Of a stretch of 6,063 nt of DNA, positions 1 through 5,701 are shown piece after piece (positions within the stretch are counted from its first letter, which is position 1; each line of letters starts with the position of its first letter). The stretch is from Fidelibacterota bacterium (GTDB lineage Bacteria; Fidelibacterota; Marinisomatia; Marinisomatales; TCS55), in assembly GCA_002701945.1 (NCBI GenBank), contig NZXJ01000069.1, positions 23,050 to 29,112 on the forward strand, in the 5' to 3' direction. The position numbers and the translations under genes are program-made. Below the pieces are notes generated by a model. The model was not told the origin of the DNA. It ran no database searches and saw only the letters and a list, made by a program, of their open reading frames with translations.

Positions 1-118
1 ATTTTTCAAATTATTTACTCACGCACTGCAAATTTTTAGAAATCAGAATCAAGTTTTTCATACCAATTTCTTTTTAGAAATAATGTTGTGATGATAGCAA
101 TAATTAATGAAAATAAAA

Positions 119-207
119 AAACAGAATATTGATAAACAAGCAAATAATAGGAGACCCACCCCATGAATTTCAAGGATGGTATTCTGTTTACAATACAGAT
201 TTATCAA
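119..207 (-). terminator. Structured element with T run downstream of DUF1543 (possible terminator or small RNA)
   Basis: On the minus strand AAACAGAATA (189-180) pairs perfectly with TATTCTGTTT (128-119), and seven T (121-115) run through and beyond the second arm, as in an intrinsic terminator. The 51-nt interior holds a second hairpin, CCATCC/GGGTGG (179-174 with 162-157, one G-T wobble). A further 8-nt arm, TTGATAAA (207-200), can pair with TTTATCAA (136-129), crossing the outer stem. The rest of bases 1-268 is AT-rich with no gene that I can support. Confidence 0.4.
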
Positions 208-268
208 CGATAAAGATTATAAAAAATTTTACTACTAAGTTCAATGACATTTGATTATTTATAGTAAA

Positions 269-553
269 TCAATTTATTTTTTTTACTTCATCATAACTAT
301 ATTTTTTAAAACTACCACTTAAATCGTTTTCATTGTTTATTGATTTTAAATTAACACTGTATCCATCTACTTCATTTACTTCCATAATTCCATCTATATG
401 CATTTTCTTATCTTTAAACTCTTTTATGGAACGAGCTTTTGATTTAGCACTTTTAATATTATCAGCAACTACAAAATAATTTGTATGTGACTCGTAAAAG
501 CCCGAGGATACATCGTTATCATAAAAACCAGCGTGAATGAGGAATAATTTCAA
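269..553 (-). CDS. DUF1543 domain small protein
   Basis: A 94-residue protein that matches the DUF1543 family pattern as I remember it: MKLFLIHAGFYD at the start, ESHTNYFVVADNIKSAKSKA at 21-40, then MHIDGIMEVNEVDGYSVNL at 51-69. The function of the family is not established. The start codon is TTG (553-551). It is chosen because family members begin 'MKLFLI' and no ATG lies near; the next in-frame Met is residue 50 or 51. There is no convincing ribosome-binding site, and the gene begins 33 nt after the CADD-like stop, so it is probably on the same transcript. The protein has no signal peptide or membrane segment and is probably cytoplasmic. Confidence 0.72.
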   Translation of the reverse strand: MKLFLIHAGFYDNDVSSGFYESHTNYFVVADNIKSAKSKARSIKEFKDKKMHIDGIMEVNEVDGYSVNLKSINNENDLSGSFKKYSYDEVKKIN

Positions 554-586
554 TTTTAGCTTTGATACTTATTTAAAATAATTTCT

Positions 587-1258
587 TCAACAATAAACTC
601 TTTCAATTCCTGAAAGAAAATTATTTAATGCATACAATGCTTCATTCATAGCATCTAGTGCTTCTTTTTTCTTTTCATCTGAATCACACAAGTTTGATAG
701 TAATTCACTTATGACTTGGCGATGTAACTTATCAGCGTGTAGATGAACAGTAAAAAATTTGAGAGTATTTTCATCATCAATACCATAATATTTTTTTAAA
801 CCATCTATTTTATTTTCCGCTATTTCTGGGACCATAGATTCATAGCAATATAATGCAGCCATTCCTATATGTGTTCTTTCATCTCTTGATAATTTCATAA
901 ATGTATCAACTAATTCAGTTGTCTCTTGGATAGCCTTGGACTCTTCAATATCATCTCTTGTCTTACCCATGCCTTCCCCAAACCTTAGCCATAATTCTGG
1001 ATGATTTTCTTTACCTTTTTCTTCTTCAATTAGATTCTCTAATAATTCCTGTCTAATTGAAATATCTTCACAATTTGTATGTATTCCAGATATATACCTT
1101 GGGAAAGCTGACACATGATTGAAATATTGAGCTGCATATTCTTGTATAGTTTCAATTTTTAATTCACCTGCATTCCATGCTTTATAAAATGAATGATTCA
1201 ACAAGTGATTTTCAGAAATTTTTTCATCGACTATAGTTTTAAACGATAAGTTGTTCAT
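587..1258 (-). CDS. CADD/PqqC-like diiron protein, probable self-sacrificing p-aminobenzoate synthase
   Basis: A 223-residue all-helical protein of the heme-oxygenase-like diiron (HDO) superfamily, closest by eye to Chlamydia CADD (CT610), which makes the folate precursor p-aminobenzoate from its own tyrosine. Counting from the outer ATG (1273), the ligand set is E84, H91, E145, H177, D181 and H184. These match CADD E81, H88, E142, H174, D178 and H181 with a constant offset of 3. The sacrificial Y27 corresponds to Y30 (HSFYKAWNAGEL), the amino-donor K152 to K155, and Y43 and Y141 to Y46 and Y144. CADD Y170 is Phe here. Landmarks include EEEKGKENHPELW and ALYCYESMVP. The start is set at Met6, after AAAGGA; an outer ATG would add five residues. 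TenA and PqqC are the alternative families, but the tyrosine and lysine pattern favours CADD. No other folate gene is in view. CADD residue numbers are from memory. Confidence 0.82.
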   Translation of the reverse strand: MNNLSFKTIVDEKISENHLLNHSFYKAWNAGELKIETIQEYAAQYFNHVSAFPRYISGIHTNCEDISIRQELLENLIEEEKGKENHPELWLRFGEGMGKTRDDIEESKAIQETTELVDTFMKLSRDERTHIGMAALYCYESMVPEIAENKIDGLKKYYGIDDENTLKFFTVHLHADKLHRQVISELLSNLCDSDEKKKEALDAMNEALYALNNFLSGIERVYC

Positions 1259-1264
1259 TGATAA

Positions 1265-1270
1265 TCCTTT
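1265..1270 (-). promoter_or_regulatory. Ribosome-binding site deciding the start of the CADD-like gene
   Basis: AAAGGA on the minus strand, with 6 nt before the inner ATG at 1258-1256. The outer ATG at 1273 has only AT-rich sequence upstream and actually overlaps this site, so the inner start is preferred. Confidence 0.6.
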
Positions 1271-1274
1271 CATG

Positions 1275-1302
1275 ATTATTAAAATAATTTTTGTTTTGAC
1301 AA
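1275..1302 (-). promoter_or_regulatory. Possible promoter for the CADD-like gene
   Basis: In the 81-nt spacer after DUF1611, the minus strand has TTGTCA (1302-1297), a 16-nt gap and AATAAT (1280-1275), close to sigma-70 -35 and -10 boxes. Transcription would begin near 1268-1270. That would leave a very short leader and would make only the inner ATG (1258) usable. The region is so AT-rich that a chance match is quite possible. An AGTTA/TAACT inverted repeat (1310-1336) upstream is too weak to call a terminator. Confidence 0.25.
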
Positions 1303-1354
1303 TAAATAAAGTTAGCTAATAAAATATATTTTTAACTATAAATAGATTTATGGA

Positions 1355-2383
1355 TCAGGAAATTTCTTCTATAATATTATCAATCAGTTTTCTATTTCCA
1401 AATCTTATTAAATCAGTTGCTGGAATTTGAAATCTTTTTTCTACATCTTGTATTGTCTTTAAGGCATCATCCTCATTCATATGTAATGTTAATAGGTTAA
1501 TACCCAAAAACTTAGATTGTTTAAAATTATTCATTAAAGAAATATGCAAATCCATAACACTACTAATCGAAGCCATTTTATATCCTGTAACATCAAGTTT
1601 TCGTTTAGGTTCATCTGTCATTACCATATAATCAGGCATCGATCCATGCAATAGACCTAAAGTTACCCCTGCATAATACATATTCGTTAATGAACCTTGA
1701 CCTTCTACAATAATTAAATCTTTATCTTCATTAATTTGATCAATTGCGTGTTCTATTTCCCCAGCCATAAAATCCCCAATGACTGCATCAACCGGGATCC
1801 CATGTCCACTCAACAAAATACCAGTTTGACCCGTGCCAATAAATTCAATATTTTTTCCTTTTTTTCTTAATCTTTCAGATATCTCCCACGCCGTTGTCAT
1901 TTTTCCTGTATCACAATCAGTTCCTACAATTAATAACACTTTAGATTTACGATCTTTCCAAGATCCTTTTGAAAAATGGGGAGGATTAGGAGGTCTTCTT
2001 AAATCATAAATTTTTGTACCCTTTTCATTTGCTAATAAACTTAATTCTTCATCATCATTTAAAAATTGGTGCATACCACTATAAATATCACATCCATATT
2101 TTATAGCAGAGCGAAGTTCTTTTCGATATACTTCAGTTATAAATCCTCCCTGTGGAGCACTTCCTATGACAATAGTATTAGGCTCAAATTGCTGAGCTTC
2201 ATCAAAGTTAGCAACCACTGGGATATTACCTCCATACGATAAAACATCTTGTGCTTTAAGACCAGCTTTATCAGAATCAATAATACAAGAAACAGATTCT
2301 GGTTTATAGCGAATAAGCATATTCCCTGTTTTATTTAATATATAATCAAAAGCACTAGGACAAAGAATTGCAATATTATTCAT
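1355..2383 (-). CDS. DUF1611 family P-loop protein (DgcN-like)
   Basis: A 342-residue two-domain protein of the DUF1611 family. The N-terminal half (1-130) is Rossmann-like, with the segment 'IVIGSAPQGGF' (71-81). The C-terminal half (from about 147) is a P-loop domain that resembles dethiobiotin synthetase: GTDCDTGKMT (154-163) is the Walker A motif, followed by IGTGQTGILLSGHGIPVDAV (182-201), VEGQGSL (226-232) and LLHGSMPDYMVM (244-255), which are typical of the family. One member, DgcN, has been described as a D-glutamate N-acyltransferase acting with the epimerase DgcA. No epimerase gene is present here, so that function cannot simply be transferred. The gene is translationally coupled by ATGA to the HMGL-like gene, so an acyl-CoA-linked reaction on an amino acid or carboxylate is a reasonable guess, no more. 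An 81-nt spacer follows the stop. Confidence 0.8.
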   Translation of the reverse strand: MNNIAILCPSAFDYILNKTGNMLIRYKPESVSCIIDSDKAGLKAQDVLSYGGNIPVVANFDEAQQFEPNTIVIGSAPQGGFITEVYRKELRSAIKYGCDIYSGMHQFLNDDEELSLLANEKGTKIYDLRRPPNPPHFSKGSWKDRKSKVLLIVGTDCDTGKMTTAWEISERLRKKGKNIEFIGTGQTGILLSGHGIPVDAVIGDFMAGEIEHAIDQINEDKDLIIVEGQGSLTNMYYAGVTLGLLHGSMPDYMVMTDEPKRKLDVTGYKMASISSVMDLHISLMNNFKQSKFLGINLLTLHMNEDDALKTIQDVEKRFQIPATDLIRFGNRKLIDNIIEEIS

Positions 2384-3282
2384 TTAAGTGATTCTTTCAT
2401 TTGATTAAATAAATTAATTGTTGAAGTGGGTATCTTATTTACAATTCTATTTAATTTCAATGCTGATTTATCAATTATTGATAAATCAACTCCACTATAG
2501 AATCCTCTTTCATCAATCAATTTAACTAATTCTTCTGTTGGAATATTTCCCTTTGATTTTATCAAAAAAGGACTGCCTCCCTTCCCACCTACTGCGCTAT
2601 CAAACTCTCTTACTCCAATTTTAATTGCAGTAATAACATTATCTTGCCATCTTTCATTAGTCTGATGAAAATGCATAACTAATGGAATATTTTTAATTAA
2701 TGGATATACTATCCTCAAACACTCATTTATTGTTTCTGGTCTCGCAACACCTGCAGTATCTGCTAAACATATTTTATAGGGATTCATTGCAACGATTTTA
2801 TCTATTTTATCCGATAAAATTTGATAATTTATTTTTTTATTTTTTCTTCCCCAAGCACATTGCAATCCAATTCTAAGTTGAATATTAAACTTATTTGCTA
2901 AATCCGATATTTTTTTTAATTCATTTAAAGCACTTCTCTCATTCTTTCCGGTATTAATAAATTCATAATCATCATCCAATGAAATGGATGTCTCTAATCT
3001 TTTAAAACCACAATTAACTGCTCTGTGAAATCCCTTAACATTTAAAATAAACGCACTATATTTTACATTATCTATATCAGGTGCTGATGAATATAAATCT
3101 TCAGCATCTGCCATCTGAGGAAGAATTTTTGGGCTTACGAACGAACATAGTTGAATATGTTTTAAACCAGATAAAATTAAATAATCTAGTAAATGTAGTT
3201 TATCTTCAATTCTATAAAGTTTTTTTAAATTCTGAAAACACTCTCTTAACCCTACCTCATTAATAATAATATTTTCTTTCAT
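2380..3282 (-). CDS. HMG-CoA-lyase-like DRE-TIM protein with altered active site
   Basis: A 300-residue TIM-barrel protein of the HMG-CoA lyase family, the usual length for bacterial members. Family landmarks are clear: EVGLRECFQN (9-18), SFVSPKILPQMAD (47-59), LADTAGVARP (173-182), MHFHQTNE (203-210), and GGKGGSPF...GNIPTEEL (232-251). Aligned to human HMGCL numbering as I remember it, R41, S75, R165, D204, H233, H235 and N275 are kept (here R13, S47, R137, D175, H204, H206, N246). The metal ligand D42 is Glu (E14), E72 is Gln (Q44), S201 is Cys (C172) and the mobile-loop C266 is Ser (S237). The metal site may survive, but the classical lyase reaction is doubtful. The substrate is unknown. 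The ATG has no clear ribosome-binding site and lies 48 nt after the selC terminator. The stop overlaps the DUF1611 start as ATGA, which points to shared function. Confidence 0.8.
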   Translation of the reverse strand: MKENIIINEVGLRECFQNLKKLYRIEDKLHLLDYLILSGLKHIQLCSFVSPKILPQMADAEDLYSSAPDIDNVKYSAFILNVKGFHRAVNCGFKRLETSISLDDDYEFINTGKNERSALNELKKISDLANKFNIQLRIGLQCAWGRKNKKINYQILSDKIDKIVAMNPYKICLADTAGVARPETINECLRIVYPLIKNIPLVMHFHQTNERWQDNVITAIKIGVREFDSAVGGKGGSPFLIKSKGNIPTEELVKLIDERGFYSGVDLSIIDKSALKLNRIVNKIPTSTINLFNQMKESLK

Positions 3283-3330
3283 AATATCTAGAGTTTATAA
3301 AAAAGGAATCTTTTCATAAAATAAATATTT

Positions 3331-3364
3331 AAAAAAAAGCCCTATTTATAAAATAAGGCTTTTT
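3331..3364 (-). terminator. Intrinsic terminator after selC
   Basis: On the minus strand an AAAAAGCC arm pairs with GGCTTTTT, with one mismatch and then an inner 5-bp AAATA/TATTT helix around a 3-nt loop. A run of eight T follows (plus-strand A 3331-3338). It begins 3 nt after the tRNA CCA end. A plus-strand reading is also hairpin plus T5, so it could work both ways. It separates the miaB-to-selC transcript from the HMGL-like/DUF1611 pair. Confidence 0.85.
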
Positions 3365-3367
3365 AAA

Positions 3368-3463
3368 TGGCGGGAACGCCTGGGAATCGAACCCAGCTCC
3401 CGATTAATAATCGGGACAACAGTTTTGAAGACTGCAGCGGGCACCAGCCACGCAATCATTCCC
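3368..3463 (-). tRNA. selC: tRNA-Sec (anticodon TCA), selC
   Basis: A 96-nt tRNA with CCA encoded. The anticodon arm GCAGT-CTTCAAA-ACTGT places TCA at positions 34-36, which reads UGA. A long variable arm, TCCCGAT...ATCGGGA, forms 7 bp or more. The T arm is CTGGG-TTCGATT-CCCAG. The 5' GGGAATGA can pair with 3' GCGTTCCC through seven positions (one T-G wobble); the eighth is A-G in my hand fold. G is the discriminator base. The D arm forms GCG(T)GGC/GCCCGC around TGGT, a six-pair stem with a bulged T. The extended acceptor, long D stem, long variable arm and TCA anticodon together identify tRNA-Sec and not tRNA-Ser. The organism therefore probably makes selenoproteins. It lies only 5 nt after the SPOR gene stop, so it is probably transcribed with that operon and released by processing. 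Confidence 0.95.
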
Positions 3464-3468
3464 AATAT

Positions 3469-4341
3469 CTATTTAGGTCGATTCAAAACTCTATATTCAA
3501 GTCCAAATTTCTTTTTTACTCTTTCACCTTCGCTTTCTGCATCTTCAAAGCTATAGAACCTTACTATACGAACTGCATGCAGTCGCCTTCCAGCTGAAGG
3601 AACTTCAACTATTTCAGCATTGAACCCTCCCTGTACAAGTAAGTTCTTTATTCTTAAGGCATTTTTATATTTACTAAATGCCCCTACTTGCGCAACGTAA
3701 TCCTTACTCTTACTAGGCCCTGGTTTTGGTATTTTTGGATTTGCCTTCGGTCCACTCCATATTGGTTTTCTTTTTTTTAATTTAGCAGATACTTTTGATT
3801 CATCAAGTCTTACTAATTTTGCATCCTTAGGTGGGTCTATTAATGCAGCTAGACCATACTTATCAAATTCTAAACTAGGGTGCAATAATCTGATTTGTCT
3901 AATATAGAATGCTGCACTATCTCTAAATCCAATTGCCAAATAACTATTTACCATTAGATCTGTTGCTCTTTGAGCATGATCTGTTGTAGAATAAACCAAA
4001 GGCACTAAACGAAACTGCTTACTTGCTTGAGTATATAAACCTCTTGAAAAGAGATACTCTCCAATTTTCATTGCTACATCATCTGCAAATTTATGATCAG
4101 GATAATTTTTAAGTATATCTCGATAAATAATTAAAGCTTTTTCAGCATCTTCAGATACTAAAGCCTTCAAATAAAAAATAGATGGATCATTTTTGTATAA
4201 TGCTTCTAATTCTGGTAAGGCTGATAGAACATCATCTATTCTTCCTTTATTTACAAGTTCTAAATATTTTTCTATATCTTGCGAGAAAACAAAAGTTGCA
4301 CTTAATAGAAAATAAAGTGATTTAGTTATTATTTTTTTCAC
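3469..4341 (-). CDS. Secreted SPOR-domain protein with N-terminal TPR-like helices
   Basis: A 290-residue exported protein. Residues 1-20 form a signal peptide (MKK, hydrophobic core, cleavage likely after FVFS before Q21). Residues about 24-150 are helical with TPR-like spacing, for example ALIIYRDILKNYPDHKFADD. A basic, proline-rich linker (about 187-211) leads to a C-terminal SPOR domain (about 213-287) that begins YVAQVGAFSKYKNA and contains GRRLHAVRIVRFYSFEDAE. SPOR domains bind glycan strands stripped of stem peptides at division sites, so a periplasmic or envelope role is expected. The partner is not visible. The start is GTG, overlapping the LapB-like stop by 4 nt (GTGA), so translational coupling is likely. 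I see no good ribosome-binding site of its own. The stop (TAG) lies 5 nt before selC. Confidence 0.85.
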   Translation of the reverse strand: MKKIITKSLYFLLSATFVFSQDIEKYLELVNKGRIDDVLSALPELEALYKNDPSIFYLKALVSEDAEKALIIYRDILKNYPDHKFADDVAMKIGEYLFSRGLYTQASKQFRLVPLVYSTTDHAQRATDLMVNSYLAIGFRDSAAFYIRQIRLLHPSLEFDKYGLAALIDPPKDAKLVRLDESKVSAKLKKRKPIWSGPKANPKIPKPGPSKSKDYVAQVGAFSKYKNALRIKNLLVQGGFNAEIVEVPSAGRRLHAVRIVRFYSFEDAESEGERVKKKFGLEYRVLNRPK

Positions 4342-5381
4342 TCTGTTTGAGATGTCATAATATCTATCATTTTATCAATTTGCTGTGATAGTTGAGGAGG
4401 AGAAGAATATTGAATTGATAGTTTTAATTTCATAAGTCTTAATTTGATTGAGTCTTCATGTTGTGATAAGGCATCTTCAACTAAATCTAAAGCTTTTTGC
4501 CTTTCTCCTTTTTCCTCTAGAACATTGGCAATTTTTGCTAAGGCATCTAGATTTCTTGGATTATTTTTTAATGCTCTTTGATAAAACTTTTCTACCTCAC
4601 TAAATCTTCCTAAATCAAATAAAGCAGATTCAATCTTTGAGTATATAGAACTTCCATTCTTTAGGTCTAGAAGTGCATATTGCTCCCAATGCTCTAAAGC
4701 TTTTACCAAATTTCTATTTTCAGAAAATAAATTTCCAAGATATAGATGAGGCAATCCAAAATTAGGAGCTATTTCTATAGCTTTATTGAAACATTGTTCT
4801 GCGCCTTTACGATCATCATTTTCAAACTTTCCCATACCTTCATATACTTTAAATCGAGCTAAACGAGTTATGTCACTATTATTGCTATCTAAAGTTTTAA
4901 TTAAATGAGCAGCTTGAGCCCAATCATGACTTTTCTCAGCTAAATCAAGTAAAAATTCGGTTGCCCAAAATTCTTTTTTATCAATATTTAATATCATTTC
5001 TGCTTCTTTTTTTGCTAAAGAAATTTCATTCAGACTCAAATAATCTTTTGCAAGAGATTGGTGAATTTGAATTTGAAGTTTATCATCCAGCCCAGGTCGT
5101 ACAGTAAGTGATTGATGAATTTTTATAGCATTTTGAGAGTTACCCTCTTCTCGAAGGATATCGCCAAGTTGTAAATAAGCATCTAAATGATTGGTGTCTT
5201 GTTTAACTACATCTCGTAATAATCTAATTGCATTTTGGGAATCACCTCTTACAAGCATATTTAAGGCTTCTGTATATAGCTTATTAGAATTATTTTTTAT
5301 TAATGGTTTCTTTTTATAATAAAAGAAAAGACTGGTACCAATAGCAATTACCAGTATGGATAAAATAATAAATAGTTCCAA
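4338..5381 (-). CDS. LapB/YciM-like membrane-anchored TPR protein lacking the rubredoxin domain
   Basis: A 347-residue protein with one N-terminal membrane anchor (about residues 2-21), a basic flank (YYKKK) and then tetratricopeptide repeats to near the end, roughly at 33-66, 67-100, 105-136, 172-206, 211-240, 244-274 and 278-308. The second repeat, 'LGDILREEGNSQNAIKIHQSL', closely follows the E. coli LapB segment around 'LGNLFRSRGEVDRAIRIHQTL'. E. coli LapB brings LpxC to FtsH for degradation and carries a C-terminal four-cysteine rubredoxin-like metal site. This protein ends in plain TPR helices and has a single cysteine (C197), so that domain is absent. The start is TTG. It is chosen because a GGAG ribosome-binding site lies 10 nt upstream, and because the next Met (residue 42) would remove the membrane anchor. 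The stop overlaps the SPOR gene start as GTGA. Confidence 0.75.
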   Translation of the reverse strand: MELFIILSILVIAIGTSLFFYYKKKPLIKNNSNKLYTEALNMLVRGDSQNAIRLLRDVVKQDTNHLDAYLQLGDILREEGNSQNAIKIHQSLTVRPGLDDKLQIQIHQSLAKDYLSLNEISLAKKEAEMILNIDKKEFWATEFLLDLAEKSHDWAQAAHLIKTLDSNNSDITRLARFKVYEGMGKFENDDRKGAEQCFNKAIEIAPNFGLPHLYLGNLFSENRNLVKALEHWEQYALLDLKNGSSIYSKIESALFDLGRFSEVEKFYQRALKNNPRNLDALAKIANVLEEKGERQKALDLVEDALSQHEDSIKLRLMKLKLSIQYSSPPQLSQQIDKMIDIMTSQTE

Positions 5382-5383
5382 AG

Positions 5384-5701
5384 TTAATCTTCTCCATCAT
5401 CATTATCATAAATGCCTTCATCAATAGCAACATTTCTGAGGTCATTGAGTTCATCAGATAATCTTCTATTTTTTAACTTCAAAGATCGAGTCTCTGACTT
5501 ACTTGAAATTATAGATGTAACTGCGACACCATAACCTATCAAAATACCTATAGCCAGCGCCCCTATCATAACAAAAGCAATATTTACTTGCTCATATTGA
5601 ATTAAAATTAAATCTATAGCAACCTCTTCAGTATTCTTTAATAGGAAAACTAGTATAAGAACTAGTAAAAAAAGTCCGCCAAAAATCTTAAATAATTTCA
5701 T
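5384..5701 (-). CDS. LapA-like (DUF1049) two-helix inner-membrane protein
   Basis: A 105-residue membrane protein of the LapA/DUF1049 family. In Escherichia coli, LapA is the small inner-membrane partner of LapB in regulating lipopolysaccharide synthesis. Two hydrophobic segments are visible, about residues 4-21 and 41-64. Between them is the family pattern 'FLLKNTEEVAIDL' (residues 19-31), which resembles the LapA 'vFalqNtepVtv' stretch. The second helix is glycine-rich (IGALAIGILIGYG). A charged, probably coiled-coil cytoplasmic tail follows (about 66-94), with an acidic end. The ATG overlaps the miaB stop as TAATG, and the LapB-like gene starts 2 nt after its stop. The immediate LapB-like neighbour strengthens the family call. 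Membership by pattern is clear. A role in LPS control in this organism is inferred. Confidence 0.8.
   Translation of the reverse strand: MKLFKIFGGLFLLVLILVFLLKNTEEVAIDLILIQYEQVNIAFVMIGALAIGILIGYGVAVTSIISSKSETRSLKLKNRRLSDELNDLRNVAIDEGIYDNDDGED
5392..5395 (-). promoter_or_regulatory. Ribosome-binding site deciding the TTG start of the LapB-like gene
   Basis: GGAG on the minus strand, inside the last codons of the LapA-like gene, with 10 nt before TTG (5381-5379). No in-frame ATG is close enough to keep the membrane anchor, so this site supports the TTG start. Confidence 0.55.

Noticed and set aside
33..81. Direct repeat TTTTTAGAAAT at 33-43 and 71-81
   Set aside because: Eleven bases of AT-rich sequence, two copies only, with no link to a gene or element. 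Probably chance.
269..271. Possible selenocysteine readthrough at the DUF1543 TGA stop
   Set aside because: A short hydrophobic extension would be encoded, but it matches nothing in the family and no SECIS-like hairpin follows.
569..589. Possible selenocysteine at the TGA ending the CADD-like gene (Cys-TGA, then five codons to TAA)
   Set aside because: Because selC is present I checked for readthrough. The sequence just after TGA is AT-rich with no GC-paired SECIS-like hairpin, and the family does not need an extension.
3081..3263. Plus-strand open frame of 60 codons
   Set aside because: Lies wholly opposite the HMGL-like gene, has no recognisable motif and no ribosome-binding site that I can see. 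It is a shadow frame.
1..3330. Second copy of the selC 3' end as an attachment site
   Set aside because: I scanned by eye for the T-arm and acceptor sequence (for example GGGAATCGAACC) and found no copy left of selC in this window.
3283..3330. Promoter for the HMGL-like gene
   Set aside because: TATAAA occurs on the minus strand at 3299-3294, but no -35 box lies at a proper distance and the leader would be only a few bases. Not strong enough to call in such AT-rich DNA.
3367..3597. Plus-strand open frame of 76 codons
   Set aside because: Runs antisense through selC and the SPOR domain. Its first residues (AGTPGNRTQLP) are the antisense of the tRNA, a common false call.
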